Both the position numbers and the translations under genes were made by a program. From the NCBI GenBank assembly GCA_902763865.1, contig CACWTR010000015.1:1-50048 (forward strand): 50,048 nt of DNA, read 5' to 3'. This document shows, in pieces, positions 23,670 to 32,073 of this stretch. A model generated the notes under the pieces. It saw only the letters and a list, made by a program, of their open reading frames with translations, was not told the origin of the DNA and searched no databases. Origin of the DNA: an uncultured Bacteroidales bacterium (lineage in GTDB: Bacteria > Bacteroidota > Bacteroidia > Bacteroidales > Bacteroidaceae). Numbering within the stretch: the first letter of the stretch is position 1; the number at the start of each line of letters is the position of its first letter.

Positions 23670-26033
23670 CTATTTGTCTTCGAAATAGATGTGCTTTACT
23701 CTCGGGGCGATGCCGGTCAGCACCTCGTATGGAATCGTACCACAGCGGTCCGCGAGTTCCGAGGGTGCGAGGCCGTCGCCGAAGATGGTAGCGAGGTCGC
23801 CTTCGTTGCAGGGAATGTCCGTAACGTCTATCATGCATACATCCATACAGATGTTGCCTACGTAGTCGGCTTTCCTGCCCCCGACGAGGCAGTAGCCCTT
23901 CCTGTTCCCGAGCAGTCGGTTCAGGCCGTCGGCATAGCCGATAGGCAGGGTGGCGATGCGGCTGTCCCGTTCCAGCACGGTTCGGCGGCTGTAGCCCACG
24001 CTCTCACCCGCCTTGACATCGTGGATTTGCAGGATTGTCGTGCGCAGGGTGCTGACGTTGTTGATGGTGCGGCCCGTATAGCTGTCGATGCCGTAGAGCC
24101 CAAGTCCGAGCCTGACCATCTCGAGGTGCCTTTCGGGGAAACGCTCGATGCCGGCACTGTTGCAGATGTGGCGCAGGATGGGGTGGGGGAAAGCTTCCTG
24201 AAGCTGCCCGGCAGCTGCAAGGAAAGTTTGATACTGCTTCTCGGAGAACTCGTCGAAGTCGTCGGAGTCGCTGCCCACGAAATGCGAGAAGACGGAGCGC
24301 GGGATGAGGGCCGTCTGCCTCTTGAGCCGCTCGATGAGCTGAGGAATGTCATTGGCCGGATCGAAGCCGAGACGGTGCATTCCGGTGTCGAGCTTGATAT
24401 GGACGGGGAAGTTCGTGATGCCTTCGTGCTCGGCAGCCGAGATGAGGGCATCGAGCAGACGGAAGCTGTAGATTTCAGGCTCCAGGTTATACTGGAAGAG
24501 GGCGCTGAAGCTGCTCATCTCCGGATTCATGACCATGATGCCTTGTGTGATTCCCTTCTCGCGCAGGGTGACACCTTCGTCGGCCACAGCCACAGCGAGG
24601 TAATCGACGTTGTGGTCCTGCAGGGTCTTTGCCACTTCGACAGCTCCGGCTCCGTAAGCATCGGCCTTGACCATGCAGACCATCTTTGTTTCGGGCTTCA
24701 TGAAGGAGCGGTAGTGATTGAGGTTCTTCACGATTGAGCTGAGGTTGACTTCGAGGATGGTCTCGTGCACTTTCTTTTCCAGGCGGTCGGTGATGCGCTC
24801 GAAGTGGAACTTTCGTGCGCCCTTGACGAGGATGAGCTGATGCTCGAGCGAAGAGAGAATATCGTCCTGCAACAGCGCATCCGTGTTGGCAAAGAAGCGG
24901 CATCGGATGGGCAGTCCTGCAAAGCAGTTCATGTGGGCCGATATGACGCCTCCCACGGCCAGCAGGTTGTTCACTCCCCGCTGCTCTATCAGGTCGGCCA
25001 GCTGAGTGTAGAGGCTGTGTGGCTCTACGCCGCTTTGCAGGATGTCGCTCAGGATGAGAGTGCGCTGCCGGCCTTCCTTTTCGGGGCGTCGGTTCATGAA
25101 GTCGAGTGCTATGTCCAGGCTGCTAAGGTCGCTGTTGTAAGAGTCGTTGATGAGGGTGCAGTCGTTTTGTCCGTCCTTCACCTCCAGTCGCATTGCCACG
25201 GGTTCCAGGGCACGCAGACGTTCCTCGATGGTGTCGTCGTCGAGCCCCATTTCCCTGCATGCAGCGCGGCAAAGCGCTTCGTTGTCCTCGTAGGCATTTC
25301 CCGTCGTGGGGCAAGGAATGAGTCTTCCCTTCAGCCGGGCTTTCCGGATGCAGTCCTTTATCACCGAATCGCCGGCGGGATAGATGACGACCTTAGCGTT
25401 CTTCATCAGCAGAAGCTTCTCCATGCATTTCTCTTCGTAGGTGGAGAAGTTCTCCTGGTGCGCTCCGCCCAGGCAGGTGAAGATGCCGATTGTAGGCCGG
25501 ATGATGCGCTCGAGGGCTGCCATTTCGTTCCTTTGCGAGATGGCGGCCTCGAAGATGCCGACCTGTGTCTTGTCCCAGAGCCCCCAGACGGAGAGGGGCA
25601 CTCCCGTCTGCGAGTTGTAGCTGCGCGGACTGCGGGTAACGGTGAAGTCGGGTGCCAGGAGCTGGTAGAGCCATTCCTTGACGACGGTCTTGCCGTTGCT
25701 GCCGGTTATGCCGATGACGGGGATGTCGAAGCGGGAGCGGTGCCAAGCGGCGAGGGATTGGAGCGCGAACAGCGTGTTCTGCACCTTGAGGAAGTCGGCT
25801 TCGGGGAAGTCTCCTTCTACGTCTTCGCTCACCACGAAGGCACGTACGCCTCGCTGGTAGAGGTCGGCAATGTAGAGGTGACCGTTGCCCACATCTGTCT
25901 TTATGGCGAAGAAAAGAGTCGATTCGGGGTAGCAGAGGCTACGGCTGTCGGTCAGCAGCCAGTCTATTTCGCGACCGTGAAGACCATCGGCTTTGGCACC
26001 GATGAAAGATGCTATTTCGAGTGTAGTGTACAT
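23670..26033 (-). CDS. murF-alr: Bifunctional MurF ligase / alanine racemase
   Basis: A 787-residue fusion. Residues 1 to about 430 are UDP-MurNAc-tripeptide:D-Ala-D-Ala ligase (ATP-binding GSNGKT at residues 111-116, LINDSYNSDLSSLDIAL, LILSDILQSG). Residues about 435-787 are a fold-type III alanine racemase: the PLP lysine is about residue 456 in MVKADAYGAG, and RLGLGLYGIDSY and GYADGLNR follow. Together they make D-alanine and add the D-Ala-D-Ala dipeptide to the wall precursor. This fusion is characteristic of Bacteroidetes. It follows the GSCFA gene across a 90-bp repeat-rich gap and is followed closely by the beta-helix gene. Confidence 0.96.
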   Translation of the reverse strand: MYTTLEIASFIGAKADGLHGREIDWLLTDSRSLCYPESTLFFAIKTDVGNGHLYIADLYQRGVRAFVVSEDVEGDFPEADFLKVQNTLFALQSLAAWHRSRFDIPVIGITGSNGKTVVKEWLYQLLAPDFTVTRSPRSYNSQTGVPLSVWGLWDKTQVGIFEAAISQRNEMAALERIIRPTIGIFTCLGGAHQENFSTYEEKCMEKLLLMKNAKVVIYPAGDSVIKDCIRKARLKGRLIPCPTTGNAYEDNEALCRAACREMGLDDDTIEERLRALEPVAMRLEVKDGQNDCTLINDSYNSDLSSLDIALDFMNRRPEKEGRQRTLILSDILQSGVEPHSLYTQLADLIEQRGVNNLLAVGGVISAHMNCFAGLPIRCRFFANTDALLQDDILSSLEHQLILVKGARKFHFERITDRLEKKVHETILEVNLSSIVKNLNHYRSFMKPETKMVCMVKADAYGAGAVEVAKTLQDHNVDYLAVAVADEGVTLREKGITQGIMVMNPEMSSFSALFQYNLEPEIYSFRLLDALISAAEHEGITNFPVHIKLDTGMHRLGFDPANDIPQLIERLKRQTALIPRSVFSHFVGSDSDDFDEFSEKQYQTFLAAAGQLQEAFPHPILRHICNSAGIERFPERHLEMVRLGLGLYGIDSYTGRTINNVSTLRTTILQIHDVKAGESVGYSRRTVLERDSRIATLPIGYADGLNRLLGNRKGYCLVGGRKADYVGNICMDVCMIDVTDIPCNEGDLATIFGDGLAPSELADRCGTIPYEVLTGIAPRVKHIYFEDK

Positions 26034-26035
26034 TG

Positions 26036-26105
26036 TTAGTTTAGAGATGAGAGTTTAGAGTTTAGAGTTGTGAAAAGTTCAGTGTTGAGAGTTGTTTAGA
26101 GTTTA
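26036..26105. repeat. GAGTTTAGA microrepeats between the GSCFA gene and murF-alr
   Basis: Imperfect repeats of the type GAGTTTAGAGTTTAGAGTT and AGTTCAGTGTTGAGAGTTG fill most of this short gap. No promoter or terminator is evident. Same general class as the microrepeats at 4773-4852 and 31975-32071. Confidence 0.65.
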
Positions 26106-26123
26106 GGGGGTTATGGTCGTGTG

Positions 26124-26939
26124 TCATAGTATGAGCCAGGTTTCGGTCAGCCTGTGCCAGATGTAATCCACTGCTTCCGGCGCAGGGTGTATCATGTCCT
26201 CGGCATAGAAGCTGTAGTCGCGTAGCTCGTCGAGCAGGATTTCGTAGGCCGGGAAATAAGCGGCCTGCTCGGGGTGGAGCTTGCACACGCGGTCCGCGGC
26301 AAGCAGCAGGGTGGCCTTTGCCAACTGACTCCCGTGGAGGCCGTACTTCCTGTAGCGATAAGGGCTGACCGTGAAGACGACCTGCAGCTGAGGGCATTCC
26401 TCGGCCAGGAGGTGCAGGAGGCTGTCCAGCGTCTCGATGCAAGCCTCCAACGGGACTGTCACCTCCTCGAACACGCGTGCCGGCACTTTGTGGCAGTTAG
26501 CTACCGTCATACCGTTGTCGCGAAGCCGGTAGCAGACGTTTGTGCCGAGGGTGACGAACAGGTAGTCAGCTTGCCGCAGGGCATTGCCGAGCTGCGAGAA
26601 GGTGTCTTCTATCGTGCGGCGGAACCTCGCCTCGTCGGTGTCGCTGAGCAAGGTGTTGGCCCACCAGCACCGCCACTTGCCGTCGAACTGGAAGATGGAA
26701 TCCGTCTGCCCGATGTTGCCGCCTCGGAGGGCTTGCCTCACCTGTATGGCGATGCTTTCGGGGTTGTAGGCTGCACCGAGCGGATTGCAGAGGGAGTCGA
26801 TGCCTTCGCTGCGGAACCTTTCGCCCATGTACTGAGCGAAGCACGAACCAAGCAACACGAAGCGCTGGTCTCTCCGCATCGGCCTTGTCTGTTTCGCTAT
26901 CTCCACAGGGGTTCGCCTGTTTGTCTCCTCTGACGTCAT
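26124..26939 (-). CDS. GSCFA family protein
   Basis: A 271-residue protein named for the motif GSCFA, visible as VLLGSCFAQYMGERF near residue 30. The family is related to GDSL/SGNH-like hydrolases and is common in Bacteroidetes; the substrate is unknown. Also seen: the second family block YLFVTLGTNVCYRLRDN and a terminal YAEDMIHPAPEAVDYIW, which resembles the Asp-x-x-His block of SGNH enzymes. No signal peptide. The ATG at 26939 is chosen because a strong promoter (26967-26998) lies just upstream; the longer frame would place the promoter inside the gene. Confidence 0.82.
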   Translation of the reverse strand: MTSEETNRRTPVEIAKQTRPMRRDQRFVLLGSCFAQYMGERFRSEGIDSLCNPLGAAYNPESIAIQVRQALRGGNIGQTDSIFQFDGKWRCWWANTLLSDTDEARFRRTIEDTFSQLGNALRQADYLFVTLGTNVCYRLRDNGMTVANCHKVPARVFEEVTVPLEACIETLDSLLHLLAEECPQLQVVFTVSPYRYRKYGLHGSQLAKATLLLAADRVCKLHPEQAAYFPAYEILLDELRDYSFYAEDMIHPAPEAVDYIWHRLTETWLIL

Positions 26940-26966
26940 TCTGTCCTTGACCTTTAGATTATCGTG

Positions 26967-26998
26967 CAAAATTACTAATTTCAGCAATCAATTCCAAA
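26967..26998 (-). promoter_or_regulatory. GSCFA gene promoter
   Basis: On the minus strand TTTG (26995-26998), a 20-bp spacer and TAATTTTG (26967-26974), a full match to the Bacteroidetes consensus, 27 nt ahead of the start codon at 26939. Probably also serves murF-alr and the beta-helix gene. Confidence 0.8.
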
Positions 26999-27114
26999 CA
27001 AAACTCAGCAGAAAATGACCTTTGCCTCAAATTAAGCAGATGGACTGCATCCGAGAAGTTACCCGAGAAGTTATTACATCTTTTTCGCCCGAAAAAGGTC
27101 GTTTGGCATGACTC

Positions 27115-27224
27115 CACGTGTGCTTCGAAGCAGAAGCTCGCGACGTGTTGGCCATAACGTCGCGACGTGTTGGTCATAACCTCACGATCTTCTGTGCGGA
27201 ACGTCACGTTGAAAATACCCACAT
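27115..27224. repeat. 22-bp tandem array C, in a divergent promoter region
   Basis: Units at 22-bp steps start at 27115, 27137, 27159, 27181 and 27203. The two best are CTCGCGAC and GTCGCGAC cores, each followed by the linker GTGTTGGYCATAAC. The other three keep only parts (CTCACGAT, GTCACGTT, CACGTG). The linker GTTGGYCATAA is identical to that of array D read on the opposite strand. Array C lies between divergent promoters of the GSCFA and DMP19 genes, about 120 bp from the first and 255 bp from the second. Confidence 0.85.
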
Positions 27225-27479
27225 TTCTGTGCTTCTTTTAGCACTTGACGAGTCCTTACCGACACTATCACTGCACCTTCAGTGAATTTACAAACTTCCA
27301 ACCTACTGATAATCACCCGAAATTCGATTTAAGCGATTATTTCTGTTTCTGCCCTACATAGTCCGGCTCGGACGAAAATCTTGCCTCAGAAGAGAAGCGA
27401 CTGCGAAAACTTCTGACATTACGACTGTTTCTCGGGGCATCGCGGCATGTTTCCCGCGAAAACTTTTCCCTGTTTTCGC

Positions 27480-27510
27480 TTTGTTCTTATCGGATTAATC
27501 GCTACCTTTG
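27480..27510 (+). promoter_or_regulatory. Promoter of the DMP19-smpB operon
   Basis: TTTG at 27480-27483, a 19-bp spacer, TACCTTTG at 27503-27510; the start codon is 20 nt further on. It sets the start of the DMP19 gene at 27531 rather than an in-frame ATG at 27447. Confidence 0.8.
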
Positions 27511-27530
27511 TGGTCAAAAAACAAAAAGAA

Positions 27531-28034
27531 ATGGAAGTCAACGTACAGGAATCCGAGTTGAGGGAGGCGGCAGCGCAGGGAGCGGATGCGTTCCTCAGTT
27601 GCATCCACGACCGCATCTACGAGACAGCAGGCGGCGAAGTGTGTGCCGAGAACCTGCCGCTGCTCAATGGCGAACAGACCACTCTGCTGGCCTATTTCAT
27701 CCTGCGCCGGGAGGTGATGGACGGCGGCTTCGTTCAGCTCATCCATAACGGCTACGGCCCTTTCATCTTCCTGAATCCCTTCGCAAAAGCGTTGCGGCTA
27801 TGGGGAGCTCACGACATGAGCAAGCTCATCTACAAGGGACGGAAACTCTTCGAGCAGTACGGCGACCAACTGCAGACCGACTGCACGGACGAAGAGTTCA
27901 TGGCCCTCTTCGAGCAGTACCCCGAGTTCGACGACCTCGACGATGCCTTCATCGAGATGGAAGAGGAGACCACTGACTGCATCGCGCACTACGTGGATGA
28001 ACACATCGAACTGTTCGTAACTCCACAATCCTGA
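27531..28034 (+). CDS. DMP19 (DUF4375) family protein
   Basis: A 167-residue acidic, soluble protein. The segment AYFILRREVMDGGFVQLIHN and the following KALRLWGAHDMSKLIYKG fit the DMP19/DUF4375 fold, proposed from a viral homologue to mimic DNA by surface charge. The C-terminal third is rich in Glu and Asp (FEQYPEFDDLDDAFIEMEEE). Which role applies in this host is unknown. It is the first gene of an operon that continues with smpB 24 bp downstream. Confidence 0.7.
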   Translation: MEVNVQESELREAAAQGADAFLSCIHDRIYETAGGEVCAENLPLLNGEQTTLLAYFILRREVMDGGFVQLIHNGYGPFIFLNPFAKALRLWGAHDMSKLIYKGRKLFEQYGDQLQTDCTDEEFMALFEQYPEFDDLDDAFIEMEEETTDCIAHYVDEHIELFVTPQS

Positions 28035-28058
28035 CTTCATCCTTCACTCGCACAACCT

Positions 28059-28538
28059 ATGGCAAAGACACTGATTCCCAATAAGGGAAAAGACATAAAC
28101 ATCAAGAACAGACGGGCTGAGTTCGACTACCTGCTGCTGGACAAATACACGGCAGGCATCGTGCTGACCGGTACCGAGATAAAGAGCATCCGCAGGGGAA
28201 AGGCGAGCCTCGTGGACACCTACTGCTACATCATCGGCGGCGAGGTGTGGGTCAAGAACATGTACATTGCCCAGTACGAACAAGGCTCCTACAACAATCA
28301 CGTGGAGCGCCGCGACCGCAAGCTGCTGCTCAACCGCAGGGAAATACGCAAGATGCAGTCAGCCGTGAAAGCCCCGGGCTTCAGCATCGTCCCCACGCTT
28401 CTCTTTGTCGATGAGAACGGACGCGCCAAGCTCGACATACACGTCTGCCGCGGTAAGCGCCAGTACGACAAGCGCGAGACGCTCAAGGAAAAGGAAGACC
28501 GCCGGAACATTGACCGTCAGTTCAAGAAGAACTACTGA
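28059..28538 (+). CDS. smpB: SsrA-binding protein SmpB
   Basis: A 159-residue RNA-binding protein that delivers tmRNA to stalled ribosomes. Family blocks are present: [37 protein letters not shown], and the basic C-terminal tail ([19 protein letters not shown]). The length matches the family. It is followed 31 bp later by the DUF4301 gene. The ssrA gene is not in the window. Confidence 0.97.
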   Translation: MAKTLIPNKGKDINIKNRRAEFDYLLLDKYTAGIVLTGTEIKSIRRGKASLVDTYCYIIGGEVWVKNMYIAQYEQGSYNNHVERRDRKLLLNRREIRKMQSAVKAPGFSIVPTLLFVDENGRAKLDIHVCRGKRQYDKRETLKEKEDRRNIDRQFKKNY

Positions 28539-28569
28539 AAACCACAAATACATTAACACCTTTCATTAT

Positions 28570-30096
28570 ATGTTTACCCAAGAAGATATTCTGCAAATAG
28601 AGCAGAAAGGTATTAGCCAAGAACAGATAGAAGCGCAGCTGGAACACTTCCGCCAGGGGTTCCCCTTCCTCAGGCTGCAAGCTGCCGCTTCAGTTGGGAA
28701 GGGCATCATCGCCCCAACGGAAGACGAAGCCGAAGCCTGCATCCAGGCCTGGAACACCTATAAGAGTGAAGGGCACGTCATTACCAAGTTCGTGCCTGCC
28801 AGCGGTGCAGCAAGCCGCATGTTCAAGAATATGTTCGAGTTCCTCGATGCCGACTACGACGTACCGACTACGGACTTCGAGAAGATATTCTTTGCCCACA
28901 TCCACGCCTTCGCCTTTTTCGACGCCCTGAACGATGCCTGTTTCCTCAACGAGGGCAAGGGCGTCGATGCACTCATCGAGGAAGGCGACTACAAGGCCGT
29001 CGTGCGGGGCATGCTCGGCGAAGAGGGGCTCAACTACGGACAGCTCCCCAAGGGACTGCTCCAGTTCCACGCCTACGACGACTGCGCCAAGACTCCCGTA
29101 GAGGAACACCTGACGGAAGCCGCACTCTACGCCAGCAGCAGGGGAGAGGCTGAAGTACATTTCACCGTCAGCAGCGAACACCGGGAACTCTTCCGGCAAC
29201 TCATTGACCGCGTTCTGCCCGACGTGCAGGAGCGTTACAAGATAACCTGCAAGGTGAGCCTAAGCGAACAGAAGCCCAGCACGGATACCATCGCAGCAAA
29301 CATGGACAACACACCCTTCCGTACAGCCGACGGCAAGCTGCTCTTCCGCCCCGGCGGTCACGGCGCACTCATCCAGAACCTCAATGACCTGCAAAGCGAC
29401 ATCGTCTTCATCAAGAACATCGACAACGTCGTGCCAGACCGTCTGAAGCCCGACACCGTCTTCTGGAAACAGGTCCTCGCCGGCAAGCTCATCAAGGTGC
29501 AGAAACAGGTGTTCGCATACCTGCGTCTGCTCGACAGCGACAACTTCAGCCACGACGACCTGGAGGAAATCATCCGCTTCGTGCGCCACACGCTCTTCTG
29601 CGACATACCGGGACTGAAGAACATGGAGGACACAGAGCTCCGCATCTTCCTCCGCAAGAAGCTGAACCGCCCCATCCGCGTATGCGGCGTCGTGAAGAAC
29701 GTAGGCGAACCTGGCGGCGGTCCGTTCCTCGCCTACAATCCCGACGGCAGCATCTCTCTGCAGATACTCGAGAGCAGCCAGATAGACCGGAACAATCCGG
29801 AATACGTGAGGATGTTCACCGAAGGCACGCACTTTAACCCCGTCGATCTTGTCTGCGCCATCCGCAACTACAAAGGCGAGAAGTTCCGGCTGACCGACTT
29901 CACGGACCCGGCAACAGGCTTCATCTCCTACAAGAGCAAAGATGGCAAGGAACTGAAAGCTTTGGAACTGCCTGGACTATGGAACGGAGCAATGAGCGAC
30001 TGGAATACAATCATGGTCGAAGTACCCCTCTCGACCTTCAACCCCGTCAAGACTGTCAACGACCTGCTACGTCCTCAGCATCAGCCCGAATGTTGA
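28570..30096 (+). CDS. DUF4301 family protein
   Basis: A 508-residue soluble protein of a Bacteroidetes family of unknown function. The diagnostic block is KFVPASGAASRMFKNMF, with FRPGGHGALIQNLNDLQSD and GEPGGGPFLAYNPDGS further on, which look like a sugar-nucleotide-transferase-type nucleotide site; the activity is not established. The start at 28570 (MFTQEDILQIEQ) lies 31 bp after smpB; an upstream open frame runs inside smpB and was rejected. Its TGA overlaps the exonuclease start by 7 bp, so the two are probably translationally coupled. Confidence 0.78.
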   Translation: MFTQEDILQIEQKGISQEQIEAQLEHFRQGFPFLRLQAAASVGKGIIAPTEDEAEACIQAWNTYKSEGHVITKFVPASGAASRMFKNMFEFLDADYDVPTTDFEKIFFAHIHAFAFFDALNDACFLNEGKGVDALIEEGDYKAVVRGMLGEEGLNYGQLPKGLLQFHAYDDCAKTPVEEHLTEAALYASSRGEAEVHFTVSSEHRELFRQLIDRVLPDVQERYKITCKVSLSEQKPSTDTIAANMDNTPFRTADGKLLFRPGGHGALIQNLNDLQSDIVFIKNIDNVVPDRLKPDTVFWKQVLAGKLIKVQKQVFAYLRLLDSDNFSHDDLEEIIRFVRHTLFCDIPGLKNMEDTELRIFLRKKLNRPIRVCGVVKNVGEPGGGPFLAYNPDGSISLQILESSQIDRNNPEYVRMFTEGTHFNPVDLVCAIRNYKGEKFRLTDFTDPATGFISYKSKDGKELKALELPGLWNGAMSDWNTIMVEVPLSTFNPVKTVNDLLRPQHQPEC

Positions 30097-30731
30097 AACA
30101 GATATTTGACAGATATGACAAGCAACTTCTGGCTGCACTGCCTCGTGCACTCTTCGACGGACACATCGAAGTCATCGTCAGCGAGAGCGCCGCAGAGAAG
30201 GCCGTGAAGTTCCTCCTCGGTCAACCCCTCCTCGGGTTCGACACGGAGACGCGCCCCTCCTTCGTGCAAGGGAGGATGAACAAGGTGGCCCTGCTGCAAG
30301 TGTGCAGCGGAAGCCTCACGTCCGAGAAAGGCGAGACCTGTTTCCTCTTCCGCCTCAACAGGCTGGGACTCCCGCCCTGCATTGTCCGCCTGCTCGAAGA
30401 CAAGACGGTGACGAAGGTAGGACTCTCGTGGCACGACGACCAGCGCAGCCTCAACCAGCGCACGCATTTCGAGGCGGGCACGTTCATCGAACTGCAGGAC
30501 GTGGCTGCAAAGATGGGTATTCAGGACATGAGCCTCCAGAAGCTCTATGCAAACATCTTCGGGCAGAAGATAAGCAAAGGGCAGCAGCTCTCCAACTGGG
30601 AAGCAGACAACCTCAGCGAGGCTCAGCAGCTCTATGCCGCCACAGATGCCTGGGCCTGCGTCCGTCTCTACAAGGAGATGACCCGAATGCAACGGGAAGG
30701 ATACACTCTGGTAGTGAATAATGAATTGTGA
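30090..30731 (+). CDS. 3'-5' exonuclease domain protein
   Basis: A 213-residue DEDD-family nuclease of the WRN/RNase D type that removes nucleotides from 3' ends. Motif I is LLGFDTETRPSF, the second acidic motif is VGLSWHDDQRSL, and the third is YAATDAWACVRLY. The start ATG lies within the end of DUF4301. The last codons (NNEL) are almost repeated at the start of the next protein, because the DNA there has a short tandem duplication of the form AATAATGAA. The substrate, DNA or RNA, is not clear. Confidence 0.87.
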   Translation: MLKQIFDRYDKQLLAALPRALFDGHIEVIVSESAAEKAVKFLLGQPLLGFDTETRPSFVQGRMNKVALLQVCSGSLTSEKGETCFLFRLNRLGLPPCIVRLLEDKTVTKVGLSWHDDQRSLNQRTHFEAGTFIELQDVAAKMGIQDMSLQKLYANIFGQKISKGQQLSNWEADNLSEAQQLYAATDAWACVRLYKEMTRMQREGYTLVVNNEL

Positions 30732-30734
30732 ATT

Positions 30735-31961
30735 ATGAATAATGAACTGAAGAAGATAATACTTCGCAAAGGAAAGGAAGAAAGCCTCGGACGCTTCCAT
30801 CCCTGGATATTCAGCGGAGCCATCCATCACACGGAAGGTCCCGCGGCTCTTGAAGAGGGCGACACCGTGGAGGTGCTGGCTTCCGACGGACGCTTCCTCG
30901 CCATCGGACATTGGCAGGTGGGAAGCATCGCCGTCAGGGTCCTCACCTTCAAGCACCAGCCCATCAACCGCGCGTTTTGGCAGAAACGGCTCTCGGCAGC
31001 CCTTGATGTGCGCAAGACTATTGGAGTGGCTGACCAAGAAAGCTCCTGTGGCAAATCGCCCGCCGACAAGCGCAACGACATCTATCGTCTCGTGCACGGC
31101 GAAGGAGACAACCTGCCCGGACTTGTCATCGACATCTACGGCCCGACAGCAGTCATGCAGGCCCACAGCGTAGGGATGCACGTCTGCCGTGAAGAGATTG
31201 CGGCAGCCCTGCGGGAAGTGATGGGCGACAGGCTTCGTGCCATCTACTACAAGAGCGAGACGACTCTGCCCTTCAAGGCACAGCTCGGGCAGGAAAACGC
31301 CTTCCTCTGGGGCGAGACAGCAAACGATATCGCCCGTGAGAACGGCCTTGCCTTCCACATCGACTGGCTAAAGGGACAGAAGACCGGCTTCTTCGTCGAT
31401 CAACGCGACAACCGCTCCCTCGTCGAGCAGTACGCCAGAGGCCGCAATGTGCTCAACATGTTCTGCTATACCGGCGGATTCAGCGTCTATGCAATGCGGG
31501 GCGGAGCCAGGCTGGTCCATTCCGTTGACAGCAGTGCTAAGGCCATTGAGCTGGTCGAAGCCAACATGGAGCTTAACTTCCCCGGCGACACACGCCATAA
31601 GGCTTATGCCGAAGATGCCTTCCGCTTCATGGAACAGATGCAGGAGAAGTACAGCCTCATCATCCTCGACCCTCCGGCGTTTGCCAAACATAAAGATGCC
31701 CTCCGCAATGCTTTAAGGGGCTACACGAAACTCAACGCCAAAGCTTTCGAAAAGATACAGCCCGGCGGTATCCTCTTCACCTTCAGCTGCTCGCAAGCCG
31801 TCAACAAGGACCAGTTCCGAATGGCAGTCTTCACTGCCGCAGCAATGGCAAAGAGGAAAGTCCGCATCCTCCATCAGCTGCACCAGCCAGCCGACCATCC
31901 CGTCAACATCTACCATCCCGAAGGCGAATACCTGAAAGGACTGGTCCTCTACGTTGAATAG
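30735..31961 (+). CDS. RlmI-like 23S rRNA (cytosine) methyltransferase
   Basis: A 408-residue protein of the RlmI/class I SAM-dependent rRNA methyltransferase family. A PUA-type RNA-binding region spans about residues 5-75 (SLGRFHPWIFSGAI), an unusual EEHP-like linker follows, and the Rossmann methyltransferase has GFFVDQRDNRSLV, NVLNMFCYTGGFSVYAMRGG and the catalytic-site ILDPPAFAKHKDAL. Cytosine m5C at the site of E. coli RlmI is the expected target, by homology. It begins 3 bp after the exonuclease gene. Confidence 0.9.
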   Translation: MNNELKKIILRKGKEESLGRFHPWIFSGAIHHTEGPAALEEGDTVEVLASDGRFLAIGHWQVGSIAVRVLTFKHQPINRAFWQKRLSAALDVRKTIGVADQESSCGKSPADKRNDIYRLVHGEGDNLPGLVIDIYGPTAVMQAHSVGMHVCREEIAAALREVMGDRLRAIYYKSETTLPFKAQLGQENAFLWGETANDIARENGLAFHIDWLKGQKTGFFVDQRDNRSLVEQYARGRNVLNMFCYTGGFSVYAMRGGARLVHSVDSSAKAIELVEANMELNFPGDTRHKAYAEDAFRFMEQMQEKYSLIILDPPAFAKHKDALRNALRGYTKLNAKAFEKIQPGGILFTFSCSQAVNKDQFRMAVFTAAAMAKRKVRILHQLHQPADHPVNIYHPEGEYLKGLVLYVE

Positions 31962-31974
31962 CGTGGGAGACAAA

Positions 31975-32071
31975 TAGTAAATGGTAAATGATTAAATGGT
32001 AAATGGATAATACCAAATGGTAAATGGAGATAATACCAAATGGTAAATGGTAAATGATTAAATGGTAAATA
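31975..32071. repeat. TAAATGG microrepeats before the transporter gene
   Basis: About ten imperfect copies of TAAATGG or TAAATGA in 97 bp, including a larger duplicated block built on ATAATACCAAATGG. The array occupies the gap between the methyltransferase stop and the transporter start, and several ATGs in it compete as starts. No TAnnTTTG promoter is present. A smaller copy of the motif lies inside the YggS coding sequence. Confidence 0.75.
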
Positions 32072-32073
32072 TC

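Larger units (their letters stand above)
26940..27530. other. 591-bp divergent gap without a gene
   Basis: Contains the GSCFA promoter (left end), a tandem pair of CCGAGAAGTTA near 27050-27075, repeat array C (27115-27224), and the promoter of the DMP19/smpB operon (27480-27510). The stretch 27225-27479 has a small 5-bp hairpin (CACTG/CAGTG) near 27270 and otherwise shows nothing I can name. No ORF on either strand looks coding. Confidence 0.65.

Noticed and set aside
27447-27530. Longer start of the DMP19 protein at 27447
   Set aside because: A strong promoter (27480-27510) lies downstream of that ATG, so the transcript would begin after it.
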